Source: Streptacidiphilus sp. 4-A2
GTDB lineage: Bacteria > Actinomycetota > Actinomycetes > Streptomycetales > Streptomycetaceae
Assembly: GCA_014284505.1 (NCBI GenBank)
Contig: JAAFYY010000001.1
Location: 124,001-188,000 of the forward strand
Direction of reading: 5' to 3'
Length of the DNA stretch: 64,000 nucleotides
Under the pieces are notes generated by a model that was not told the origin of the DNA, searched no databases, and worked only from the letters and a program-made list of their open reading frames with translations. Position numbers and translations under genes: made by a program. Of the stretch, positions 28,785 through 39,299 are shown piece by piece (the stretch's first letter is position 1; each line of letters opens with the position of its first letter).

Positions 28785-31066
28785 GTGCCCAAGTCGAAGC
28801 CCGAGCCCGCCACCACCGACCGCGCCGCCCGCCCGGGGAAGGCGGATGCCCCGGGGCTTCCGGGCGCGCCGGTCCTGGGCGCGGTCCCCATCGAGGAGCC
28901 CACGGAGCCCAGGGTCCCCCTGCCGCCGAAGCCGGACCAGCGGGGCCCGGCCATGGTGTCGCCGACCGGGCAGGCCACCCGGGTGGACCAGAGCGAGCGC
29001 GCCCAGGGCGGGGAGTACCTGACCACGGCGCAGGGACTGCGGCTGCCGGACACGGACCACTCGCTCAAGGCGGGTCCGCGCGGCCCGGTGCTGATCCAGG
29101 ACCACCATCTGCGGGAGAAGATCACCCACTTCGACCACGAGCGCATCCCCGAGCGTGCCGTGCACGCCCGCGGCGCGGCCGCGCACGGGGTCTTCCTCGG
29201 CTACGGGACCGCCGCGGCAGTGTGCCAGGCCGGGTTCCTGGCCGAGGGCGTCGAGACAGCGGTGTTCGTCCGCTTCTCCACCGTGCTCGGCTCACGCGGT
29301 TCGGCGGACACGGTGCGGGACACCCGGGGGTTCGCGACCAAGTTCTACACCGAACAGGGCGTCTTCGACCTGGTCGGCAACAACATCCCGGTGTTCTTCA
29401 TCCAGGACGCGATCAAGTTCCCCGACGTCATCCACGCCGGCAAGCCGCACCCGGACCGAGAGATCCCGCAGGCGGCCAGCGCCCATGACACCTTCTGGGA
29501 CTTCGTGTCCCTGCACACCGAGGCCACCCACCACACACTGTGGAACATGTCCGACCGCGGCCTTCCGCGCTCCTACCGGATGATGGAGGGCTTCGGCATC
29601 CACACCTTCCGCCTGGTCGACGAGCGGGGTGAGTCCAGCCTGGTGAAGTTCCACTGGCGGCCCAAAGCCGGGGTGCACTCCCTGCTCTGGGAGGAGGCGC
29701 AGCTGATCGCGGGCACCGATCCGGACTTCCACCGCCGTGACCTGGCCGATGCCATCGAAGCGGGCGCCTTCCCGCAGTGGGAGCTCGGCATCCAGGTCTT
29801 CCCCGACACCCCGGAGCAGACCTTCGAGGGCATCGATCTGCTGGACCCGACCAAGATCGTGCCCGAGGAGCTGGCGCCGGTGCGGCCGATCGGCCTGATG
29901 ACCCTCAACGCCAACCCGCTGAACTACTTCGCGGAGACCGAACAGGTCGCCTTCCACCCCGGCCATCTGGTCCCGGGCATCGACATCACCGACGACCCGC
30001 TGCTCAGCGGCCGGCTCTTCTCGTATCTGGACACCCAGATCAGCCGGCTGGGCGGGCCCAATTTCGCCCAGCTGCCGATCAACCGGCCGCACACGCCGGT
30101 CAACGACGACCTGCGCGACGGCATGCATCAGAGCGCCGTCCACACCGGCGTGGCCCCCTACAAGCCCAACACCCTCGGCGGGGGCTGCCCCTTCGCCGCG
30201 GGCGCCGACGCGGGTGGGTACGTGGAGTTCCCGGTGCCGGTCGCCGAGGGCGCGACCAAGGTGCGCCGGGCGCCGGCCTCGTTCGACGACCACTTCAGCC
30301 AGGCACGGCTGTTCTGGCTCAGCCTCAGCCCCGTCGAGCGCGAGCATGTCGTCGCCGCCTACACCTTCGAGCTGAGCAAGTGCACCCAGGAAGCCATCCA
30401 GGACCGCACGCTGCGGGGCGCTGGCCGCCGTCGACCCGCGGCTGTGCGAACAGGTCGCCGCCGGGCTCGGACGGGGCCCCGCCCCCCGGCAAAGCCCTGG
30501 CGGACACCGCCCCCAGCCCCGCCCTGTCCCAGATTCGGCCGGACCGGGCGTGGCCGACCGAGGGCCGGGTCATCGGCATCGTCGCCGACCCCGCCACCGA
30601 CCTCGACAAGCTCCGCGCCCTGCGCCGGGCCGTCCTCGACAGCGGCATGGTCCCGCTGGTCGTCGCCCCCACCGGCGCCCCGCTCGGCGCGGGTTCCGAC
30701 GCGGTCGCGGTCCAGCGCACCTTTGCCAATGCCCGCTCGGTCGAGTTCGACGCCCTGATCCTGACCTGCGCCCCGGCTCCCGGCGCGGATGCCTACGGTG
30801 CACGCGACGCCAAGACCGGGAATGCCTCGGCCGATGACGCCGCGGTGGATCCGCGGATCGTGCTGATGGTCGGCGAGGCCTACCGCCACGCCAAGGCAGT
30901 GGGCGGCTGGATCGAACCTCCGCACGTGCTGGAGACCGCCGGCTACGCCTACGGCTCCCCCGGCGTGGTGATCGGCGAGGAACCGCAGACCGTTCTCGAC
31001 GAGATCACCGCCCTGCTCACCCAGCACCGCGTCTGGGACCGCTTCCCCACCGCCATCGGGGAGTGA
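28785..31066 (+). CDS. katE: Large-subunit catalase, HPII/KatE type (two frameshifts)
   Basis: GTG 28785 follows AGGAGG by five bases. The clade II catalase core is intact: distal histidine in [12 protein letters not shown], heme-pocket [34 protein letters not shown], and proximal tyrosine in [13 protein letters not shown]. Extra G and C bases at about 30415 and 30483 shift the frame before the C-terminal flavodoxin/DJ-1-like domain ([17 protein letters not shown] to the end), which is typical of HPII. Repaired length is about 760 residues. It decomposes hydrogen peroxide, and the sigma-B-like promoter suggests stress control. Confidence 0.9.
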
Positions 31067-31235
31067 GGGCAGTGCACCGCAAGACAGCGAGCCGGACGAG
31101 AGCGGGCCGGAAGGGAGCAAGCCGGGCGACCGGCGGACCGGCGCCGGAAGGGCGCGGGGCGACGCCCGGCGCACAGCCGTACCGGCGGGGCGGCAGCGCT
31201 CCGCGGCAACCATCGAACAGCGAAGGGATCGTGGC

Positions 31236-33473
31236 GTGGTGAGTGGGTTCGAGCGGGACAAGAGGCTGGCGCTGCCGGTGGCCGAGCAGGCCGGGTGGCA
31301 CGCGGTGGACTCGCGGGCGGTGGACACCGTGCGGCTGCTTGCGGCCGATGCGGTGCAGAAGGTCGGAAACGGACATCCGGGGACGGCGATGAGCCTGGCC
31401 CCGCTGGCGCAGCTGCTGTTCCAGAACGTGCTGCGGCACGACCCGAACGACGACCAGTGGCTGGGGCGGGACCGGTTCGTGCTCTCCTGCGGGCACTCCA
31501 GTCTGACCCTCTACATCCAGCTCTACCTGACCGGGTACGGCCTGGAGCTCTCGGATCTGGAGGCCTATCGCACCTGGGGCTCGGTCACGCCCGGCCACCC
31601 GGAGCACCGGCACACCCGCGGCGTGGAGATCACCACCGGGCCGCTGGGCCAGGGCCTGGCCTCCGCGGTGGGCATGGCCATGGCGGCCCGCCGCGAACGC
31701 GGTCTGCTCGACCCCGAGGCCGCACCGGGCGCCAGCCCCTTCGACCACCACGTCTACGTCATCGCCTCCGACGGCGACATGATGGAGGGCGTCAGCAGCG
31801 AGGCCGCGTCCCTGGCCGGTCACCAGGAACTGGGCAACCTCACCGTCTTCTACGACTCCAACCACATCTCGATCGAGGACGACACCGACGTCTCCTTCAG
31901 CGAGGACGTCCCGGCCCGATTCGCCGCCTACGGCTGGCATGTGCAGAGCGTCGACTGGACGCACACGGGCGCCTATGTCGAGGACGTCGACGCGCTGCTG
32001 GCCGCGACCGAGGCCGCCCGGCAGGAAACCGGCCGACCCTCGCTGATCATGCTGCGGACCCTGATCGGCTGGCCCGCGCCCACCAAGCAGAACAGCGGCA
32101 AGGCACACGGCTCCGCACTGGGCGAGGACGAGGTCGCCGCCACCAAGACCCTGCTCGGTTTCGACCCGGCGCAGCACTTCACCGTCGAGGACGAGGTCCT
32201 CGCCCACACCCGCAAGGCCGCCGACCGCGGCCGCCGGGCCCACGCCGAATGGGACCAGGCCTTCGCGGCCTGGCGCACAGCCAACCCCGCGCGCGCCACG
32301 CTGCTGGACCGGCTGCGGGCGCAGCGGCTGCCCGACGGCTGGACGGATGTGCTGCCCTCCTTCCCCGCCGACGCCAAGGGCATGGCCACCCGCGCCGCCT
32401 CGGGCGAGGTCCTGTCCGCGCTGGCCCCGGTGCTGCCGGAACTGTGGGGCGGCTCGGCCGACCTGGCCGGGAGCAACAACACCACCATGACCGGGGAACC
32501 GTCCTTCATCCCGCCCGACCGCCAGACCAAGGACTGGAAGGGCGGCCCCTACGGCCGCACCCTGCACTTCGGCATCCGCGAGCACGCCATGGGCGCCGTC
32601 CTCAACGGCATCGCCCTGCAGAGCCTGACCCGCCCCTACGGCGGCACCTTCCTGACCTTCTCCGACTACATGCGCCCCGCCGTACGCCTGGCCGCGCTGA
32701 TGAAGCTGCCTGCCACCTACGTCTGGACCCACGACTCCATCGGCCTGGGGGGACGGCCCCACCCACCAGCCGGTCGAACACCTCGCCGCCCTGCGCGCCA
32801 TCCCGGGCCTGGACGTGGTGCGCCCCGCCGACGCCAACGAGACCACCGCCTGCTGGCGCACCGTCCTGGAGCACACGGACCGACCCGCCGGTCTGATCCT
32901 GTCCCGGCAGAACCTGCCCGTCCTGGACCGCGACAGCGGGGAGTACGCCCCGGCTCAGGAGGCTGCCCGGGGCGGATACGTCCTCGCCGGCGCCGCGGAC
33001 GGCGCGCTGCCGGACGTCATCCTGGTCGCCACCGGCTCCGAGGTGCACCTCGCGCTGGAGGCCCGTGCCCTGCTGGCGGACGAGGGCCTGGCGGTGCGGG
33101 TGGTCTCGATGCCCTGCCGGGAGTGGTTCGACGCCCAGCCCCTGTCCTACCGCGACCAGGTCCTGCCGCCCGAGGTGCGGGCACGGGTGAGTGTGGAGGC
33201 AGCGGTCGGCCAGGGCTGGCGCGAGGTGGTCGGCGACGCCGGACGCATCGTCAGCCTGGAGCACTACGGCGCTTCCGCGGACTACCAGCGGTTGTACAGC
33301 GAGTTCGGCATCACCCCCAGGCGATCGCGGCCGCCGCCCGCGACAGCATCCACGATTCCCGGCGGCCGGCCCGTCCCGGCGGCTACCAGGGCACCTCAAC
33401 CGCCGCCGGGGCGGAACAGGCGACCGGGGCTGACCGAAGGAACCTTCCGGCATTTGCTTGTCGACCCCGGTGA
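31236..33473 (+). CDS. tkt: Transketolase (two frameshifts)
   Basis: Thiamine-diphosphate motifs: [47 protein letters not shown], then [15 protein letters not shown]. At about 32752 two bases (AG) appear lost within [15 protein letters not shown], and at about 33318 a C run is one short before [11 protein letters not shown]. The enzyme moves two-carbon units in the pentose phosphate pathway. At about 745 residues it is longer than most (near 700), and its Ala/Gly-rich tail after about 33370 may be read-through from another unseen error. It lies about 170 bases after the catalase; an NADPH/oxidative-stress link is an inference. Confidence 0.9.
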   Translation: MVSGFERDKRLALPVAEQAGWHAVDSRAVDTVRLLAADAVQKVGNGHPGTAMSLAPLAQLLFQNVLRHDPNDDQWLGRDRFVLSCGHSSLTLYIQLYLTGYGLELSDLEAYRTWGSVTPGHPEHRHTRGVEITTGPLGQGLASAVGMAMAARRERGLLDPEAAPGASPFDHHVYVIASDGDMMEGVSSEAASLAGHQELGNLTVFYDSNHISIEDDTDVSFSEDVPARFAAYGWHVQSVDWTHTGAYVEDVDALLAATEAARQETGRPSLIMLRTLIGWPAPTKQNSGKAHGSALGEDEVAATKTLLGFDPAQHFTVEDEVLAHTRKAADRGRRAHAEWDQAFAAWRTANPARATLLDRLRAQRLPDGWTDVLPSFPADAKGMATRAASGEVLSALAPVLPELWGGSADLAGSNNTTMTGEPSFIPPDRQTKDWKGGPYGRTLHFGIREHAMGAVLNGIALQSLTRPYGGTFLTFSDYMRPAVRLAALMKLPATYVWTHDSIGLGGRPHPPAGRTPRRPARHPGPGRGAPRRRQRDHRLLAHRPGAHGPTRRSDPVPAEPARPGPRQRGVRPGSGGCPGRIRPRRRRGRRAAGRHPGRHRLRGAPRAGGPCPAGGRGPGGAGGLDALPGVVRRPAPVLPRPGPAARGAGTGECGGSGRPGLARGGRRRRTHRQPGALRRFRGLPAVVQRVRHHPQAIAAAARDSIHDSRRPARPGGYQGTSTAAGAEQATGADRRNLPAFACRPR

Positions 33474-33492
33474 AACCGGGCAGAAGAGACAT

Positions 33493-34145
33493 ATGTGGTT
33501 GATGAGGCCCCCCGGGGTGTATGCCGCGCAAGGGGATACCGCACTGCTGATCGAAAGCCTGGGCCGGGAGCGGCTGCGGCCCGGGTGCCGGGTCCTGGAC
33601 CTGGGTTCGGGCAGCGGTGCGGTGGCCGTGGCGGCGGCCCGCTGGGGCGCCGCGGTGACCGCGGTCGATGTGTCGCGCCGGGCGCTCGCCACGACCTGGG
33701 TCAACGGGGTGCTCCAGGGCCGGCGGATCACCGTACGGCGCGGAGACCTGTTGCAGCCGGTCCGGGGCCGCCGCTTCGACCTGGTGGTCTCCAACCCTCC
33801 CTATGTGCCGGGCTCCGGTGACCATCTGCCGGTGCACGGCATCACCCGGGCGTGGGATGCCGGGCCGACCGGCGGGCGCTGCTGGACCGCATCTGCGCGC
33901 AGGTTCCGCAGGCCCTCGCCCCGGGAGGGGCGCTGCTGCTGGTGCACTCCTCGCTCTGCGGCGTCGACCGGACGTGTGCCGCGCTGTCGGCCTCCGGACT
34001 GAAGGCCGAGGTGGTCGCCCGGGTCCGGCAGCCGTTCGGCCCGGTGATGCTGGCACGCGCGGCCTGGTTCGAGGAGCGCGGGATCATCGCGCCAGGACAG
34101 CGGGACGAGGAGTTGGTGGTGGTTCGCGGTGTCCGGCCGGTGTGA
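33493..34145 (+). CDS. HemK/PrmC-type methyltransferase (one frameshift)
   Basis: SAM motif VLDLGSGSGAVAVAAAR and the N-P-P-Y signature (DLVVSNPPYVPGSG) mark the HemK2/MTQ2-like group, which methylates glutamine or lysine side chains or nucleic-acid bases. At about 33868 one base is missing; the C-terminal half (ALLDRICAQVPQALAPGGAL) then runs to 34145. Length is about 218 residues. It heads a short group with a CDGSH protein and a convergent heme-oxygenase-like gene, an order I recall from other streptomycetes. Confidence 0.8.
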
Positions 34146-34164
34146 CGGTCCAGCGCGGGTGGTG

Positions 34165-34412
34165 ATGCCTGCGGACAGCGGGCCGATCCTGGTCGAGGGC
34201 CCGGTCGAGATCCAGCTGCCGGACGGCAGGTGCGGGTGAGCGAGCGTCCGGTGGTTGCCCTGTGCGCCTGTCGGCGCAGCCGGCACTATCCGTTCTGCGA
34301 CACCAGTCACCGCCGGCGGTCGCTGCCGCCCTCGGCCCACGACGACGGGTCACCGCCCCCGGCGGCCGGGAGCCCGGGCGGTGGCGGGCCCGTCGGAGAG
34401 GGGGACGCGTAG
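34165..34412 (+). CDS. CDGSH-type iron-sulfur protein (one frameshift)
   Basis: A small protein with one [2Fe-2S] site. The ligand motif CACRRSRHYPFCDTSH keeps the three cysteines and the histidine but has Thr where most members have Gly (CDTSH instead of CDGSH). At about 34227 one base is missing, creating a false TGA; upstream residues (ILVEGPVEIQLPDG) match the family N-terminus. Its tail overlaps the convergent gene by 63 bases, so a further hidden error near the end is likely. Length is about 83 residues. Related proteins act in redox or iron handling. Confidence 0.75.
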
Positions 34413-35394
34413 CGAGCTGCCGCCGCGGCGCCAGCAGTCGAGGAGGTGCTGGCCGAAGCGGTCGTCGACCAGCGCCGCGGCGGCCAGTCCGAACGCGATG
34501 TCGGCTTCGAGACCGGGCTCGTCCCGCAGCACTGCTTCGATGACGCCGTGCCGTACCAGCTGTTCATGGACGGCGTCGGCTTCGACGTGCTCCTGGTAGA
34601 AGCGAACGCCCTCAGGCCCCGCACCGAGCCGCTCCAGCGCCGCCGCCAGCCGTTCCGAGCCGGGCGAGGAAGTGATCTCCACGGCGGCGAACTGGCCGAT
34701 CAGTGCCCCTCGGTGGGCCCGGTGCAGGCCGAACAGCGACATGAGGTTGACCACCGCCAGGGCCGGGGCGGGGCCGCGTCGAGATAGTGGCCGTACGAGG
34801 GGTCCAGCCCCAGATCGGCCATCATCCCGGCGAACAGCCGGGAGTGGGCGCGTTCGGGCCGGCCGCCGCCGTACTCGTCGTATTCGATGGCGACCAGCGC
34901 GGCCTGGGCGGCTCCGTGCAGCCGGGGGATGACCCAGGCCTGCGGGTCCGCCTCCTTGAGGTGGTACAGGGAGCGCTGGGCGAGGTATTCGCGGGCCTGC
35001 CAGCGCTCGCCCTCGTCGAGCAGGTAGTGGGAGGGGCCGGTGCCGGTGAGCGGCTCCAGCAGCAGGGTGTCCAGCTGCGCCGCGAGATCCCCGACCGGTC
35101 CCAGCTGATCCCGGACGGCGTCGAGGAAGTCGTCCTCCAGCCGGCGGCGGACATCGAGCAGCTGCGGCTCCCACTCCCACCGGGGATCCACCTGGGCGAA
35201 GCCGCGGTAGTGCAGTTCGTAACAGACGTACAGGGCGAGCTGACAGTCTTCGCCCCATGGGCCGCCGCCGGGAGCAGGTCTGCTCCCGGCATCCGTCCGC
35301 CGGTGGGCGGATGCCGGAGGCAGGCAGTGAGCGCCGCGCTCAGTGGGCCGCGCGCGCTCGGCAGGCCGGGCGGCGCGAGGGCGGTGATCCCCAT
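34350..35394 (-). CDS. Iron-containing redox enzyme, heme-oxygenase-like fold (two frameshifts)
   Basis: Assembled from ATG 35394 (GGAGGG upstream). The N-terminus is GPLSAALTACLRH; after a missing C at about 35257 it continues QLALYVCYELHYRGF and DPRWEWEPQLL. The middle reads AALVAIEYDEYGGG; after a break at about 34765 it reads VVNLMSLFGLHRAHRGALIG and VRFYQEHVEADAVHEQLV. The E-x-H and H-x-x-E pattern fits the heme-oxygenase-like diiron oxidase (HDO) fold. Length is about 348 residues. Substrate is unknown. Confidence 0.75.
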
Positions 35395-35410
35395 GGGTGC
35401 ATCCCTCCGA

Positions 35411-36351
35411 TCAGCCGAGTTCGGGGCCGGGCGGGCGCCGGCCGGAGGGCCGGTGGTGGGCCCGCACCCCGTCGGGACGCCCGCTCCGTGTGCGGAGGCG
35501 ACGGCCGCAGCCGCGGCGGGGGCGGTGTCGCGCAGTTCCAGGATGCAGCACTTGGGGCCGCCGCCGCCCTTGAGCAGTTCGCTCAGGTCGACGCCGATCG
35601 GCTCGTACCCGTGCGCGCCGAGCCTGTCGGCCAGCGCGGTGGCGGCAGCGGGCAGGACGACATGGCGACCGTCACTCACCGCGTTCAGGCCGAACGCCAC
35701 CGCGTCACTCTCGTCGGCCTCGATCGCCTCAGGGAACAGCGACCGCAGCCGTTCGCGGCTCGGCCCGGAGAATGCCGGCGGGTAGTACATGATCTGCTGT
35801 TCGTCCAGCACGGCCAGGGCCGTGTCCAGGTGGTAGAAGCGCGGGTCGACCAGCGTCAGATCCAGCACCTCCCGGCCGAAGTAGTGGGCGGTCTCGTGGT
35901 GCGAGGCCCGCTCGGTGCGAAAGCCGTTGGCCGCGAGAATCAGCCCGCCTGCCACGAGATGGTCGCCCTCGCCCTCGTTCACCGCTCGGGCCCGTCGCAC
36001 CTCCCGGTAGCCGTGGACGCGGAACCAGGTGTCGAAGGCGTCGGCCTCGGGGGCACGCTCCGGATGGCGGAAGGCGGCGACCAGCGCCCGGCCGTCGATC
36101 ACGGTCGCGGCATTGGCCGCGAACACCATGTCGGGCAGGCCAGGAACGGCCGGCACCTGGTCCACACGGTGCCCCAGGCCGGTGAGCAGCGCGCGCAGGC
36201 GCTCCCACTGGCGGTTCGCCAACGCGGTGTCCGTCGGCCGGCTGGGGTCCATCCACGGGTTGATCGTGTACTCGACCGTGAAATGGGTGGGACGGCACAT
36301 CAAGTAGTGCCGGGGCCGTGCCGTGCGCACGAACGGACCAGAGGGCGGCAT
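35411..36351 (-). CDS. Dimethylargininase (DDAH)/arginine deiminase-like hydrolase
   Basis: From ATG 36351 (ACAGGAG upstream): MCRPTHFTVEYTINPWMDP, DMVFAANA, catalytic histidine in FYHLDTALAVLDEQ and catalytic cysteine in GGPKCCILELRD. These are the guanidino-modifying superfamily positions for hydrolysing methylarginine or arginine. The frame is open past the expected end and runs into the next gene; a TGA at 35411 in the neighbouring frame (after PGPELG) fits the usual length, so a late one-base error is likely. About 313 residues. Confidence 0.8.
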
Positions 36352-36391
36352 GATCGGCTCCTGTCATTCGGTGCGGCCCGAGACACCGCCC

Positions 36392-36450
36392 GCACGTTTC
36401 CGTACTTTCCGCATGTTTCCGCGCGTTTCCGCATGTTTCCCCACGTTTCC
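36392..36450. repeat. Six tandem 10-bp repeats, consensus GCNYGTTTCC
   Basis: Units at 36392, 36402 (nine bases), 36411, 36421, 36431 and 36441 all end in TTTCC. They lie between the divergent DDAH and carboxylate-amine ligase genes. The period is one helical turn, so the TTTCC faces would align on one side of the DNA. Confidence 0.8.
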
Positions 36451-36467
36451 GCGCGGACGAAGGGTTC
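36445..36467 (+). promoter_or_regulatory. Sigma-B-like promoter before the carboxylate-amine ligase gene
   Basis: GTTT (36445-36448, inside the last 10-bp repeat), a 13-base spacer and GGGTTC (36462-36467). The same layout as the element before the catalase gene; about 120 bases upstream of the start codon. Confidence 0.35.
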
Positions 36468-36590
36468 TCCGGCCCTGGGCGGGTACCCGCCAGACAGCGG
36501 GCCGCACGCGATGGCCCGCATTCCAGACGTACCACCGGACCGGCTCCGCCGCCTTTCACGGCGGAGTCCTGGACCCGAACGAGGAAGCCC

Positions 36591-37716
36591 ATGGCCGACC
36601 CGCCCCGCTCATGCCCAGGTGACCAGCCGCTCCAGTTCGGCGTCGAGGAGGAGTTCCTGCTCGTGGACCGGCACACGCGGGTCAGCACCCCGCGGGCCGC
36701 CGCCGTCATCGCCGACGCGGCCCGGGTGCTCGGCGGACGGGTGCAGAGCGAGTTCTTCGCCACCCAGCTGGAGATCTGCTCCCGCCCGCAGGTGTCGTCC
36801 GCTGCCCTGCGGGCGGACCTGGCCCACGCCCGCAGTACCGTGGCGACCGCAGCCGCCGACGCAGGCTGTCTGCTGGCGGCGTCGCCCGCCGCTGTCCTCA
36901 CCCGGCACCCGCTGCCTCTGACCGGCGGCGACCGCTACGAGCGCATCGCCCGCCATCTCGCGCCCGTCATGAAGGCCTGCCGCGCTGAATTCTGCGGCTG
37001 CCACATCCATCTCGGTTCCCTCGACCGCCCCCAGGCCCTGGCCCTCAGCAATCACCTGCGGCCCTGGCTCCCGGTGCTCCAGGCGCTGGCAGCCAACTCG
37101 CCGATCTGCGACGGCCGCGAACGAGGCTGCGCCAGCTGGCGGGCACTGCAGTACGAGCGCTGGCCCACCGTCGGACCGGCGCCCCTGCTGGACGAGCCGG
37201 GCTACGACGATCTCGCTGACCGCCTGGTCACCTCCGGCACCGTCCTGGACCGCAGGATGATCTACTGGTACGCCCGTCCCAGTGAACACCTGCCCACGCT
37301 GGAAGTGCGCGTCGCCGATGTGAACGTCGATGTGGACACCACCGTCCTCCTGGCTGTGCTGCTCCGTGCGCTGGCCACCGCCCTGCTGGACGACGCCCGG
37401 GCCGGAATCCCCGCTCCGGCGATCAGCGACGCCCAGTTGCGGCAGGCGCACCGGCAGGCGGCCCTGTACGGCCTGGGCGGCACCGCTCACGACCCGGTCA
37501 CCGGCGGCCGACGGCCCATGGCGGCTGCTGCAGTTGCTGGTGGCCCGGGGCAGGGACGCCCTCGAAGCCACCGGGGATCTGGCCCTCGTGCGGACGCAGC
37601 TGGCCCGCGTGCTGACGCAGGGAACCGGGGCCGAGCGGCAGCGCGCCGCCTTCCGCGCCTCCGGTTCCCTCACCGGCGTCGTCGATCACCTCACCGTTCC
37701 CGCCGCGGCCCAGTGA
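36591..37716 (+). CDS. Carboxylate-amine ligase, glutamate-cysteine ligase GCS2/YbdK type (one frameshift)
   Basis: ATG 36591 follows GAGGA. The family signature FGVEEEFLLVD is near the N-terminus, then CGCHIHLGSLD and LEVRVADVNVDV. At about 37514 one extra C (CCC for CC) shifts the frame before PWRLLQLLVARGRDALE; the protein then runs to 37716, about 375 residues. The family joins glutamate to cysteine or another amine using ATP; some actinobacterial members (EgtA) serve ergothioneine synthesis, but no other egt gene is here. Confidence 0.85.
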
Positions 37717-37809
37717 CCACCCGCGGGGCGCACGGCGGCGTGGGCGGCTGTCCGGCGCCGAGCGTCGGCCGCAAGGACCGTCTCCGGGCCACTGCCTCTT
37801 TGTCCTTCG

Positions 37810-38054
37810 TCAGTCGATGGCGAGCCCGGCCAGCTCGATGTCGGTCTCGCCGGCGTGCCGTCCGTGCCCGGGCCGGCACTGACCGACCTCGTGCAGCGCC
37901 TCGGGCTGCACCCCGGCGGCGGTCGCTTCGGCGATGGCGTCGTCGAGGTCGCGCCGGGTGCGGGCATGCTCGGCGGTGGCTTCCTGGACTCGGCGCAGAG
38001 CGGCAGCCTGGTCGGAGCGGTGGGCCTGGGGCTCTTGTGGTGATTGATGTTCAT
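37810..38054 (-). CDS. Small charged helical protein (one frameshift)
   Basis: From ATG 38054 the product is about 81 residues after adding one C at about 38027 (HKSP then QAHRSDQAAAL). The centre is a strongly helical heptad-like stretch, RRVQEATAEHARTRRDLDDA, and the tail ends ETDIELAGLAID. No family is named. It is convergent with the preceding ligase gene. Confidence 0.5.
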
Positions 38055-38712
38055 GGGAGCCACCTGCCCGGGCCGGCCACAGGCATGCGTCACTCTTTCG
38101 GGCAGGGCAAACGGCCGTGGAACCCGGGGAATGGGCCCCGCCCCCTGGCCCGCTTCTGGTCCGCTTCTGGTCCGCTTCGCGGCCGTGGCAGCGGGCCGTG
38201 GCAGCAAGGAGTCCGACGACGGGTGTAGGCCGGGCGGGCCCGGGCAGGCGTTCGACGCGACCTGGCGGTCGCCCGGTCCCCGCGAGACATGCCCGGCGCG
38301 GGGACCGGCCCATGTCGGCCCACGGCGGCGGGTATGCCGGCCCGGAGACAGGGCAGGCGTGGGATACGACCTCCGGGCCGCTGCCTTGGCCCCTCGCGCC
38401 GCAGTCACAGCGCGGGGGCTGACTGGCGGAATGTGACGAATCGGCTTACCCGCAAGGAAGTTGGGCATGGATGCCGCCCTCCGGGGCAGGCGCCGTATGC
38501 GGCCTTCGGGTCGTGTCGTCGGCTCCCGGTGCATGTGCGGCCCGGGAGCCGACGGCAGTCGCAGGCAGGCCGTGGCCGTGACCGCCCGGCGCAGACGAAG
38601 TGGATCGCCTGCGCCAACTGCCGTGTTCAACCTCAGTCTTGCACGGAGAGCATCACAAGGAACCGGCGAAATGACGGAGACGGCACTGCGGTGCGCAGTG
38701 CCCGGGCGCACC
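38055..38712. other. Long gene-free stretch
   Basis: About 660 bases with no protein I can support in any frame. It contains short direct repeats (see the next entry) and is otherwise unremarkable. Decayed coding sequence or an unrecognised RNA cannot be excluded. Confidence 0.45.
38151..38205. repeat. Short direct repeats in the gene-free stretch
   Basis: CGCTTCTGGTC is repeated head to tail (38151-38161, 38162-38172, then a partial copy), followed by GGCCGTGGCAGC twice (38181-38192, 38194-38205). Confidence 0.75.
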
Positions 38713-38751
38713 GAGGCCGTGGACGGAGATACTGCTCCTGTCCACGGCCTC
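38713..38751 (-). terminator. Strong hairpin at the end of the small-protein operon
   Basis: GAGGCCGTGGAC (38713-38724) pairs perfectly over 12 bases with GTCCACGGCCTC (38740-38751). It lies just beyond the stop of the minus-strand gene ending at 38785. No T-run. Confidence 0.65.
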
Positions 38752-38784
38752 AGTGCTCCCGAAAGCGTGAAGCACGAGTGTGCG

Positions 38785-39299
38785 TCAAGCACTCAGCAGG
38801 CGGTTCACCAGCTGCCGGTAGTCCTGCAAGGTGCCGCGCAACTGCTCGGTCGAAGTGCCCGCGTCGTTCGCCACTCCCCCGGGTGCGCCGTTGTCGTCCC
38901 AGCCGCCGCGCAGGTCGTTCCGGGCGGCCGTCAGCGACTGCGCGAACTGTACGGCCACCTGCTCCAACAGCTCGTCCGCCTCCTGCACGGACTGGCGCGG
39001 GTCGTCCACGAACGCGGCCTGGACGCTCTGCCACCTGGCCCGGAACGAGTCGGCGTCCGCCGCGAGCAGAGATGACCCGTGGTCACCCCCGGCGGCAGCG
39101 GAGCCCGGGGCGGCCGGCTCCGCCGGCGCTTCCCTGGCGTCCGCGCGGGTCGTGTCCGGCGCGGCTTCGGGGCTTCGGCAGGTTCGGCGGCAGCCGGTTC
39201 GGCGGCAGCGGGTTCGGCGGCGGCAGTTCCCGCGTTTCCGTCGGCTCGCTTGCTGAGGTCGTCGCCGCGCTCGGCGAATCGGCGGTCGGTGTCGGTCAT
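38785..39299 (-). CDS. Conserved hypothetical protein with FVDDP/EAD helical motif (one frameshift)
   Basis: ATG 39299 overlaps the upstream stop (TGATG). An acidic, Ala/Glu/Pro-repetitive N-terminus (EPAAAEPAAAEPAEAP) leads, after adding one C at about 39170, to a helical domain: RWQSVQAAFVDDPRQSVQEA, then DELLEQVAVQFAQSL and a C-terminal LQDYRQLVNRLL. Length is about 171 residues. No signal or membrane segment. The motif recurs in its upstream partner, suggesting a shared domain. Confidence 0.65.

Noticed and set aside
34822..36351. A DDAH/heme-oxygenase-like fusion protein
   Set aside because: The second half of that open frame is antisense-like nonsense while the true enzyme continues in another frame; the join is a missing stop caused by an indel.
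38055..38712. Structured non-coding RNA in the 660-base gene-free stretch
   Set aside because: Short direct repeats exist but no consistent larger fold or promoter-terminator pair could be supported by eye.
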